From: Rhizobium sp. BK399
Lineage (GTDB): Bacteria > Pseudomonadota > Alphaproteobacteria > Rhizobiales > Rhizobiaceae
Length of the DNA: 64,000 nt
Direction: 5' to 3'
Assembly: GCF_014194695.1 (NCBI RefSeq)
Contig: NZ_JACIAH010000010.1
Location: forward strand, 20,731-84,730
Shown: positions 18,629 to 26,734 of the stretch, one piece after another
Numbering within the stretch: the stretch's first letter is position 1
Layout: each line of letters opens with the position of its first letter
Translations under genes and position numbers: made by a program
Notes under the pieces: generated by a model
Database searches by the model: none
What the model was told of the DNA's origin: nothing
Seen by the model: the letters and a program-made list of their open reading frames with translations, nothing else

Positions 18629-18674
18629 TGCTCCGAGCTCAATGTTTTTATTGTACCGATATAGTATCGGAGCA
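18629..18674. promoter_or_regulatory. Probable MocR operator in the divergent promoter
   Basis: TGCTCCGA at 18629-18636 is repeated inverted as TCGGAGCA at 18667-18674; the flanks (ATTAT and TAAT) extend the symmetry. Inside lies CCGATA-TAG-TATCGG (18656-18670). The distal half starts four bases upstream of the MocR start codon, so binding would also cover the regulator's own start. Confidence 0.6.
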
Positions 18675-18803
18675 TAATGCCCTCGTCAACCGGTGGCGCG
18701 GGGCACTATCACAACCGCAATCATTCCAGGCCGCCTGCCGATCTCGACCAGCGGAAGCGACGACGGCCTCGCGTTGCAGCGGGTCAACCGATGGAGAATG
18801 GAA

Positions 18804-18983
18804 ATGATCACAGTGCTCTCAGCATTCAGGAAGGTTCTGCGCCACTACGGGCGTCGTATCGCGGTGTCAAAGCTTCGCGAACTTGACGACGATGCTCTGA
18901 AGGACATCGGTCTTGCGCGCTCTGAAATCGAGGCCGCAGCCTTCGGCCGGATGCATGCCTACAGCCGAGGGAGGAGGTCGTGA
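18804..18983 (+). CDS. DUF1127 (YjiS-like) small protein
   Basis: 59 residues from the ATG at 18804, which has GGAG seven bases upstream; a longer open frame starts at 18693. The C-terminal VSKLRELDDDALKDIGLARS is the DUF1127 signature. These short, basic proteins are common in rhizobia and have been tied to RNA and phosphate/arginine metabolism. The stop overlaps the GTG start of the exporter gene, so the two are coupled. Confidence 0.75.
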   Translation: MITVLSAFRKVLRHYGRRIAVSKLRELDDDALKDIGLARSEIEAAAFGRMHAYSRGRRS

Positions 18984-19759
18984 CCACCCAGCCAATCGCT
19001 GCAGATCTGACCTTGATGACCGTTCTGGTCGCTTTCACAGGGGTCTTCTTGATCTGCTTCCTGAAAGGGGCGTTCGGAGGAGGATTCGCTATTGTCGGGA
19101 TCCCGCTCCTGTCGCTCGTGATGGATCCGGTAACCGCCGGTGGCCTGCTCGCTCCCCTGTTTGTCGCCATGGACCTCTACGCGCTCCGCTATTGGAAGCC
19201 AAACACGTGGTCGCGGCAGGATCTCGCCCCGTTGCTTCCCGGACTTATTGTCGGAATCGGGAGCGGATATCTGCTTTTCCGCTTTCTCGACCATCATGCG
19301 ATCGAAATCGTCATGGCTGTCGTCACACTGATCTTCGTTGGGCTGTGGCTCGCGGGAGGCGGCGGCGTTTCCATTCGGCCTCGATCGACACCCAAGGCTG
19401 TTGCAGCCGGGCTGGCGTCGGGCATCACCACGATGGTTGCTCATTCCGGCGGACCGCCGCTTGCGATGTACCTGCTGCCGCTCGGTTTGACCAAGGAAGT
19501 CTATGCGGGAACGACCAGCCTCTTCTTCACGGTCGGCAATGCCACCAAAGCCGTTCCGTGGTTGATGCTGGTGCGGCCGGAAGGTGCTGACCTGGTGCTA
19601 ATGGCCGTATGCTTGCTCGCGGTTCCCAGTGGTGTCGGAATGGGCTGGCGACTTCATGGACGTCTCGATCAACGCCAGATCTTCCGCGCATGCTACGCAC
19701 TGCTTGCTGTGACTGCTGTGAAGCTTCTGTGGGACGGTGTTGCCGGGTATCTGGTATGA
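18980..19759 (+). CDS. TauE/SafE-family permease (sulphite/sulphonate exporter type)
   Basis: 259 residues, eight or so hydrophobic helices in two similar halves, each with the family pattern (FLKGAFGGGFAIVGIPLLSL and LASGITTMVAHSGGPPLAMY). Inner-membrane transporter of the DUF81 group, linked to export of sulphite, sulphoacetate or similar anions. The GTG start at 18980 overlaps the DUF1127 stop. The pair faces a MocR regulator that probably controls it. Confidence 0.88.
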   Translation: MTTQPIAADLTLMTVLVAFTGVFLICFLKGAFGGGFAIVGIPLLSLVMDPVTAGGLLAPLFVAMDLYALRYWKPNTWSRQDLAPLLPGLIVGIGSGYLLFRFLDHHAIEIVMAVVTLIFVGLWLAGGGGVSIRPRSTPKAVAAGLASGITTMVAHSGGPPLAMYLLPLGLTKEVYAGTTSLFFTVGNATKAVPWLMLVRPEGADLVLMAVCLLAVPSGVGMGWRLHGRLDQRQIFRACYALLAVTAVKLLWDGVAGYLV

Positions 19760-20814
19760 AGATCACCAGGAGGTGAGGGTCGATGTGGTGGCGATGTCCT
19801 TCCGTCCGTCGCTCAAGAACGTCGTCGGAAAAAGGCAGGCGGTCTCGCGGGATACAACTATTCCCGGCGATGCGGAAGGCGGGAGAGGACGGGTTGGTCT
19901 GGACGGTCATCGATTTGTGGGGATTCCTTTCGAAGCCGAGCAGGAAGGTGTCTGGCACCACGATTCGTTTTCGGGCCTCTGGGGTTTCGAAATTGAAGAC
20001 CTGATTGTCTATCTCAAGGCAAAAGCGAAGAAAACATGTCCTGCTTTCACCCGAAGTCCAGTTGCTCTGGATCGAAGTGGAGAAATTCCGAGTCCGCTAT
20101 CGAGCGAACGGTGCCGCAATGACACGGCAATCGATGCAGTCGCGACCGAAAATTTCAGGCGACCAATTCATGAGGTACCTTCGCAACTGACCTGATCGTG
20201 AAGAGCGGTTGGTCCGTGACCGATGCAGCAAATATGATAGTCGCCGAATATGTTTCTTGCCGAAGGTCTAACGGGGCAGATGCTCGGTCACCGAGTTATC
20301 CTCAGTGAAGGACAAGCTGTTCAAGGTGTGCACAGAATGACAAGTTCTAGTCGGATGCCTGCACAGCAGGGCTATGACGGGATTCGAGAATTAAAGAGAT
20401 TGCCACTATGGGGTCGCGCTCCACGTGCAGACGCATCGCTGCAATGGCAGTTGCCTCCAGTCGGAGCCGCAGCAATGAGCGGCGACTGGCGAGGATCTCA
20501 AGCTGAAGCTCGAAGACTTCGTCGATGCGCAGGTCGTGCTGGTCGCCATGTCTCAGGTCTTCGGCGCGATCCAGAAGAAAACTCGAAGTCCGAGATCAGC
20601 AATCAGCTCGATGCGACACCGGGCGAATGTCTCGGCCATCGGACGCCGGCCTAGGTCTTCCGCAAGAAGCTACGCGCGCAGATGAAACATGTAGCTTAAC
20701 GCGGCGCGCAAGTCGCGGTTCGCCATGAACCCTCAATCTCTGGACAGCCGTCTCGCTCACTGATCGCGGTTGGCAAGTGCGGAAGGTGCTTGTCGGTAAG
20801 TGGCGCGATCCCTA
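19760..20814. other. Long stretch without a supported gene
   Basis: About 1 kb. A plus-strand frame around 19900-20030 (FVGIPFEAEQEGVWHHDSFS, WGFEIEDLIVYLKAKAKK) and one at 20490-20580 (EDLKLKLEDFVDAQVVLVAM) look protein-like but are short, frame-broken and unrecognised. Probably gene debris next to the decayed two-component pair. Confidence 0.45.
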
Positions 20815-21066
20815 CTAGCCGTCGATCAGCTTACGAATGGCTCGGACAAGTTGACCTTAATCGGTGGGCTTTCCCACATTCAACGCGGTGGCGAGGATAG
20901 GGAAGGGAGCCAGTTCGTGCGCTGCGGATGCGGTTGCAAGCACAAAGGGGATGCCTCGCTTCTCAAGCTCCACCGCCACTGGCGTGACCTTCTGCCGCCT
21001 CGTCCTCGACCACGAGAACGCTGTCGCCGTGGTTTCCACTTCCTCGGGGGCGCTCACATTTCTCAC
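20815..21066 (-). pseudogene. Decayed response regulator (receiver domain)
   Basis: It starts with an ATG overlapping the sensor-kinase stop (ATGA). The first codons lead into a frame-broken copy of the usual VLVVEDEA start. The middle of the receiver, with the phosphoacceptor Asp, is missing. The end reads AVELEKRGIPFVLATASAAH, then KPTD, an in-frame TAA, and QLVRAIRKLIDG to the stop at 20815. So there is a deletion, a frameshift and a nonsense codon. It was the cognate regulator of the kinase upstream. Confidence 0.75.
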
Positions 21067-21988
21067 ACCGGGATCTTGATTAGAGCGATAAAACCCTCAG
21101 CGGGATAGGAAAGTTCCACCGATCCTGCGATGTGGACGCTGAGCCCTTCGATCAGTTCGCTCCCATAGCCCCTCCGCTGCGGATCCGACACAGGTGGCCC
21201 GCCTTTCTCGCGCCATTGACAGGCGATCAATTGGCGCCCTCGCGTTCCGGTTTCCAACTCCCAGCTCACGTGGATGCGACCTTGCGACTCGGATATCGCA
21301 CCGTATTTCATCGCGTTGGTGGAAAGCTCGTGGAAAATCATGCTGACTGGAAGCACTTTCGCGCTTGGCACCTCGACGGTCGGACCTGAGCAATCGAGCC
21401 GTTTCGAAACTCCGATGCTGATCGACTCCCTCATGAGGAATTCGAAATCGGCAGTCTCGGAACGGGCGGCGATGTCCTGCGGCTTGAACGTCACGTCGAG
21501 GCGACCGAGCAAAGCCTCTTTGAAGTTCGCCGCATCAGGCTGATCGGCCCGTGTGTTCGTGATGACGGATCGGACAACAACCGACATGTTCTTCATTCGA
21601 TGCCGCATTTCCGCGACAATGAAGTCCATTTCAGCGTCGTGACGTTGGCGTTCCGTCACGTCCTCGAACATAACTAGGATATTGCGGCTGTTGTCGTCGG
21701 GATGGATAAGCCGCCGCGCGTCCACGGAGGAAGGTCCGTGGCCCGATGTTCGGGAATGTCCCACTGTCTGTTTCCGAGAGAGAAGAAATTTTCTGAGAGA
21801 ATGTCGTCCCTGTCGACCCCGAAGGCTTCTATGAACGCATTGTTGGCTGTCGTCACGCAGAAATTCTGATCGATGACGACGACCGGTTGCGTCATCGTGT
21901 CGACCACATGCGTATTCCTCCGCGCTCGCGGCTTCCCGTATATGGCATCCTTTGGGCTTTGATCGGCCCATGTGATCAGCTCACTCAC
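21063..21988 (-). pseudogene. PAS sensor histidine kinase (HisKA_2/HWE type), frameshifted
   Basis: Translation from 21988 gives a PAS domain (VVDTMTQPVVVIDQNFCVTT, FFSLGNRQWDIPE). The frame then changes near 21740 and continues as VDARRLIHPDDNSRNILVMF, EDVTERQRHDAEM, the phosphoacceptor box EMRHRMKNMSVVVRS, and the ATPase part (FHELSTNAMKYGA, GYGSELIEGL). About 20 residues of the PAS core are missing at the break. The kinase domain alone is open from 21971 but would lack its sensor. With the broken regulator behind it, this two-component system is dead or reduced. Confidence 0.8.
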
Positions 21989-22083
21989 GACGGCATCATT
22001 GTACGGCGTCTGAACAACGGCTGGCTATAGGGGCATCTGCCTCCGCCTCGCCGAAACGCTTCGAGAAAATGAACTTCTTTTTT

Positions 22084-22590
22084 TGTTCGACAAGGCATGG
22101 CTGAAATGTGAACAGCCGGGCCGCCCTTGCGACCCCCATCCGGCACCTGCGATGCAGCTGGTGGAGCTGATCCGGGGCGATGCGACCAGCAGAGAAACAT
22201 TCGAGACGGTTTATGACGTCATCAAGCGACTCGGCAAAACTGCTGTGGTCGTAGATGACTATCCGGGCTTCACCGTGCATCGGACCTCATTTCAATGATC
22301 AATGAAGCGGTCTACGCTCTGCACGAGGGGGCGAACTCAGTTCGCGAAATCGACAACAGTATGCGGCTGGGTGCCGATCGCCCAATGTGACCGCTCGAAC
22401 CTGCCGATTTCATCGGTCTGGACACCTGCCTCTCCGTTATGAGTTCGTGCGCGTAGGGCTCGCGGACAGCAAATATCGACCTAGTCCCCTGCTGGTCAAA
22501 TACGTCGAAGCCGGCTGGGTCGGACGAAAGTCAGCGAAAGGATTTTACGACTATCGCGGGGATGTGCCGGTGCCAAGCCGCCAATTTAGC
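22084..22590 (+). pseudogene. Remnant of 3-hydroxybutyryl-CoA dehydrogenase (C-terminal part)
   Basis: Pieces in order: PAPAMQLVELIRGDATSRET, VIKRLGKTAVVVDDYPGFTV, a frameshift, MINEAVYALHEGANSVREID, NSMRLGADRPM, a TGA where Gly is expected, PLEPADFIGLDTCLSVM, a short deletion, then GLADSKYRPSPLLVKYVEAG and GRKSAKGFYDYRGDVPVPSR. This is the conserved 3HCDH domain of HbdA/PaaH-type enzymes. The NAD-binding half is gone. Clearly a pseudogene of a fatty-acid or polyhydroxybutyrate pathway gene. Confidence 0.8.
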
Positions 22591-22791
22591 GGGTGGACAT
22601 CGCCACGGCAGTCCTGCCACCAAGAGCACGTCGTTACTCGCTCCGTTTTCTGCTGTAATAGTAAAATATGTCTCTGCCGGCCATTCCGGCCACTGATAGC
22701 GCTTTTCGGACTATGCCGCTACTGTCTCACGCAGGCTCCAAAAGCAGGCAACTTTAAGGGCTAGAAATAGTCTGGCCTGAACAGCCCGTTT

Positions 22792-23985
22792 TCACGACAC
22801 CACCCGAATATCCGGCGACGCAGAACGGGCACTTCGAGCCTGTCTAACGCAATTTCTTCCGGCTCGCTTTGCTTCGTAAAGCGCCATGTCGGCCCGGCGC
22901 ATTGTGTCGTCAAGACTCTCCCCGGCGACGACTTCCGCGACACCGAAACTTGCGCTCACGGTTAGCGACTTAGGCAAACCCTCTACAGTGATTGCCATCG
23001 TCTCGCGCCGCGCAACACCGGCAAATAGCATGGCCGCATCGACCGTGGTGTTCGGCATAAACACCCCAAACTCCTCCCCGCCGATACGCCCGACGATAAA
23101 ATCCGGCTCGGCTATGGATTTCAGGAGGTCGGCAAAGGCTCGGATCACTTGGTCCCCGGCATGGTGTCCGAACGTGTCGTTGATACTTTTGAAGCGATCG
23201 ATATCGCAGATCATGACAGAATGTAGGACAGCAGGTGCAACCAGGCGCGCAGCGGAGACACCATTCTCGAAGCCTCGGCGGTTGGCAAGACCCGAAAGCA
23301 TGTCCCTTTCGGAATTGCTGCGCTCGTCAGCCATGATATCGAGGACGAGCACCGAAAGCAGTGTCAGACCCACCGCTACAATCAACACCGCAGTCGATCC
23401 CTGAGAAATCACTGCATAGTTCGTGTGAACGTAATCGGCGGCTTTGGTACCAGCACCCGCGGTCACCGCCAGCGCAGCTTTCGCAAAGAAATGTAGACCG
23501 GTTGCAACGAGCAGAAAGCCGAGGACCCGATCGATCTTCGCGTGGCGCGCTGAAGCAAAGACCGCCACAGCACTGGCGAGAACGACCAGGGCAAACGGTG
23601 TTTGATAAGATATGGCGTGCCGAAGCGTGCTACGCGGCAAACCATAGATAACGAGATCGAGTACGACACAAGCTGCGAAAAAAAATGTGGCCCAGAGCGG
23701 CGCTATTCGGACGTCATAAAGCTCGCCGATACCCACGCGTAGAAGGATCATCCCCCCAAGCACGCTTCCAAAGGCCAGAACGGCGAAGAGTCGCGGCAAG
23801 TCTGTGTATGCAACAAGGAGTTCACTAATGGCGGAAAGTGAAGCGACAGCGAAACCCGCCGAGAACCACAGTGCGGCCTGACGCGATCGGCTGCGCACTG
23901 CCACGACGGCGAAAACCAGTGCAAAGCAGATCGCGATGATGAAGTTCACTACAAGGAAAAAAACTGCTCCGTTCACCATTGCCAC
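22792..23985 (-). CDS. Membrane-bound diguanylate cyclase (GGDEF)
   Basis: 397 residues. About seven hydrophobic helices fill the first 220 residues. The GGDEF domain follows, with DMLSGLANRRGFENG, CDIDRFKSINDTFGHHAGD and the active-site motif RIGGEEFGVFMP, so catalysis (two GTP to cyclic di-GMP) should be intact. No RxxD inhibitory site is obvious before GGEEF. No operon partner is evident; the next genes are a pseudogene and a distant methyltransferase. The membrane part may sense a lipid or membrane state. Confidence 0.88.
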   Translation of the reverse strand: MAMVNGAVFFLVVNFIIAICFALVFAVVAVRSRSRQAALWFSAGFAVASLSAISELLVAYTDLPRLFAVLAFGSVLGGMILLRVGIGELYDVRIAPLWATFFFAACVVLDLVIYGLPRSTLRHAISYQTPFALVVLASAVAVFASARHAKIDRVLGFLLVATGLHFFAKAALAVTAGAGTKAADYVHTNYAVISQGSTAVLIVAVGLTLLSVLVLDIMADERSNSERDMLSGLANRRGFENGVSAARLVAPAVLHSVMICDIDRFKSINDTFGHHAGDQVIRAFADLLKSIAEPDFIVGRIGGEEFGVFMPNTTVDAAMLFAGVARRETMAITVEGLPKSLTVSASFGVAEVVAGESLDDTMRRADMALYEAKRAGRNCVRQARSARSASPDIRVVS

Positions 23986-24520
23986 ATCCCACTACAAGCC
24001 CGGCCGAAGCTTCAGTACAAGTGTCCTAATAAATTGTGAAACACGAAATAGCGATCGTTGCCCGAGGTCGCATTATCACCCTGGCGATCCAGGTCACTTC
24101 ACTCGATCCAGTCTCGCTTCATAGCGGGACTGGATCCGCAGCCGCAATAAGACAAACGCGGGGCGGTGGCTAGATTCCTTTCAACTGCACTGGATGGCGA
24201 ATGACGGGCTCTCAGGTTTTGTTCCGGCGGGACCTTCGAGAGCTCGTCCGCTGTCGAGCCTCTTTCGGAGGTTTGCGATGAGCATGTTTTAATGACGGCT
24301 TCACGTCCATAGTGTGGAGCCATCGGCCGCCGTTGCTGCGAAGCGGACATGACGCCCTCCAGGATCCGCTGACCAAAGGCCGCAACCGAGCGCAACTCCT
24401 TGGCACGGCTTGCATTCGGTTCAGTGGCGACTGACACGACGCGTCCTTGCTTTTTTGTTGCAGGGCACCCGCTGGCACGTTTGTGGTACCCGATCTTCCG
24501 GGGCCTGGGACGATTGTCGT
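23986..24520. other. Intergenic stretch, nothing recognised
   Basis: 535 bases upstream of the diguanylate cyclase. A minus-strand frame of 112 codons (24099-24437) is open but has no recognisable motif or clear ribosome site. Likely holds the cyclase promoter. Confidence 0.45.
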
Positions 24521-25225
24521 TCAGGCACTGCCGCTGGAGAAGACCAGCAACATATTGTTGGTAGGCATCTCGATCGCCTCGCTGAGACTAAGTCCAGCGG
24601 CCTCGCCCACTTGTTCAAGATCAGCGATATCACGCACACCCCAGGATGGGTTGCGCTCCTTTAGAGCCGCGTCGAAAGCAGCGTTCGAGGGGGCGTTGTG
24701 TGCGCCGTCGCGCATGAACGGGCCGTATAGAACAAGAAGCCCACCAGCGCGAAGCAAACGGCCAGCTCCTGCGAACAATCCTAAGCTTGCCGCCCATGGC
24801 GCGATATGGATCATATTGATCGACACGATGGCGTCAAAAGCCCCCATTTGTTCGACGTCCCATTGTCCTGAGCACACATCAATATCCCGCGGTGCCAGCA
24901 CATTCTTCAGCCCTGCGAATTTGCTCCAGCTAGACGTGCTGGTGCGAGCGTCGGCATCCGGATCACTGGGCAGCCAGGTGAGGTTGGGCATTGCTCCCGC
25001 AAAACACACGGCGTGCTCGCCAGTCCCGCAACCAATCTCCAGCACAGCGCCATGTGTTGGAAGGACACGTTTTAGGGCCGTGAGGATCGGCGCCGAATTT
25101 CGCGCAACGGAAGGCGAGAACATGCGCTTGTCGGCGCTTACGTCGCGCTGTTCCAGTGCAACAGGCGAACGGTCGTCCTTCTCTGCGGGCATGGGTCTTG
25201 AATCCACTTTGGCGTTGTCTCCCAC
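24521..25225 (-). CDS. DUF938 SAM-dependent methyltransferase
   Basis: 234 residues of the class I methyltransferase-like DUF938 group. Motif I is VLEIGCGTGEHAVCFA. The DUF938 pattern continues with WLPSDPDADARTS, FDAIVSINMIHIAPW and RLLRAGGLLVLYGPF. Family members have the SAM-binding fold but an undefined substrate. Stands alone between intergenic stretches. Confidence 0.85.
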   Translation of the reverse strand: MGDNAKVDSRPMPAEKDDRSPVALEQRDVSADKRMFSPSVARNSAPILTALKRVLPTHGAVLEIGCGTGEHAVCFAGAMPNLTWLPSDPDADARTSTSSWSKFAGLKNVLAPRDIDVCSGQWDVEQMGAFDAIVSINMIHIAPWAASLGLFAGAGRLLRAGGLLVLYGPFMRDGAHNAPSNAAFDAALKERNPSWGVRDIADLEQVGEAAGLSLSEAIEMPTNNMLLVFSSGSA

Positions 25226-25477
25226 CTTATAGCTGAAACGATGGGACTGAAACCACTTGGTCTAACGCGGCCCCGTGGAGGTTCAATTCTATGAACCTTG
25301 TTATTCGGTGAATGCATAGCGCATAACTGGTCTGCATAAAGTCGCATTTATTTTGGGCGTAATTGAAGTATGGTCGACGTGGGAAAGCAAAATGCGAGCC
25401 TCTAGATTGCTGGTTTGAATACGTCCTTCCGTTGCTCCCGATCGGAGCAAGGAGAACAATGCACCCGGGGGACTGCG

Positions 25478-25891
25478 TTGAAACAGAAAGACATTCAACC
25501 CGAACTCGCCGGCGCGATTCTTATCGTCGAACCCGATGCGGATCTGTACTCTCGCATCGCGGCTCAGTTGGCATGCACGGGCCTCGCTGCGATCCCTGCG
25601 ATAAACGCACTAGAAGCGCTAAGTATTCTCGACCGGCGAACTGACATCGGGCTTGTGTTCACCGCCGTAAACATGCCAGGTCCACTTGACGGAGTTGCTC
25701 TTGCTGTTCGCATTCATCGTGAGCGACCGGATCTCGCAATTGTCATAACATCGGGAGTCGTTAGTCTCCGGCAGTCTTCGCTTCCCCCACGCTGTCGGTT
25801 CCTGAGTAAGCCATATGAACCTGAGGAGGCGATTAAATGCTTCCGGTTCCTGCTGGGAGTTAACACACCTGTTTCGACCGTTCGGATTTAG
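25478..25891 (+). CDS. Response-regulator receiver protein lacking the phosphoacceptor Asp
   Basis: 137 residues from a TTG at 25478 with a GGGGGA ribosome site; an upstream TTG at 25415 is the alternative. It is a stand-alone receiver domain: AILIVEPDAD (acidic patch, second Asp replaced by Pro), the phosphorylation loop LVFTAVNMPGPLDG, the Thr/Ser position VITSG, and the conserved Lys in FLSKPYEP. In close relatives the loop reads FTDVNMPG; here the codon is GCC (Ala), one base from GAC. It cannot be phosphorylated in the usual way. Confidence 0.75.
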   Translation: MKQKDIQPELAGAILIVEPDADLYSRIAAQLACTGLAAIPAINALEALSILDRRTDIGLVFTAVNMPGPLDGVALAVRIHRERPDLAIVITSGVVSLRQSSLPPRCRFLSKPYEPEEAIKCFRFLLGVNTPVSTVRI

Positions 25892-26206
25892 GGGAAGACC
25901 CGCTCAAGCTTATAAAATGAAAACCGCGAAGGCCTTTGCGACAAATCGTTCAGCTGCCGTAATTCGCGGGGACGTCGCATAGGGTTGCTCTGCAGCCTGT
26001 TTTACCCCGCTTGAGATGGCCTGGGCATCGACTTTAAATCAGGATCGGGCTTGGCATCGCCTGGAGCCGGGAAGAACCGACCGTTAACATGCGATGACAT
26101 CGTCGATAGCGCACGTCAATGGCGCGGGCGTAGGCAATCCAACGCGTGATCGTCAAAACGATCCCAACCGGTTTCCGATCGCTGTCACCGCGTTCCGGGC
26201 CACCGC
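25892..26206. other. Intergenic stretch, nothing recognised
   Basis: About 315 bases between the receiver gene and the patatin remnant. No motif found. Confidence 0.45.
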
Positions 26207-26546
26207 TCATAACGTCAGGTGCGGTGCGCTGGAAGGGCTAAAGCCGGCTATCCCGTTGACGCGGCGCCAGGATGTCTCGAGCGCCGCCATTACACCTTTC
26301 TCCCCGTCCAGCGCAACGCCGTGGGCAAGAACGACCGCATTCATCGCCCCCGCGGATGTGCCGGTAATGCTTGAAATGACCAGGCCGGCCTCGTCGATGA
26401 TCCGCTCGATTACCCCCAGCTGAACGCCCGAGCGCACCGCCACTTTGCAGGGCGAGATCGATGGCTATAGGCTCTCGCCGGATGACATGTTCGCGTTGGA
26501 ATTGCTGCTTGGTCTTAGTGGTATGGTAACCTTCCCATTTCAGCAT
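26207..26546 (-). pseudogene. N-terminal fragment of a patatin-like phospholipase
   Basis: On the minus strand HVIRREPIAIDLALQSGGA is followed, after a frame change near 26445, by GVQLGVIERIIDEAGLVISS and ITGTSAGAMNAVVLAHGVAL. The glycine-rich oxyanion motif and the GTSAG nucleophile elbow identify the family. The frame is broken and the protein ends after about 110 residues, without the C-terminal Asp-Gly motif. Dead gene. Confidence 0.75.
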
Positions 26547-26734
26547 CTCTAGACCATGGCGAATATTGCGGCGTAGCCAGAGACAAATGCCACCATATTT
26601 CAGTGGTTTAATGGAATAAAACACGCGGGGAAATCAGATCCATATATTGTTAACCAACGCGAAAAGTTACAATTCTAGTTAACTGAGAATTTGTATCTCA
26701 ACTCGTAGTTTTGAAAAAACTTCATGAGGAAAAG

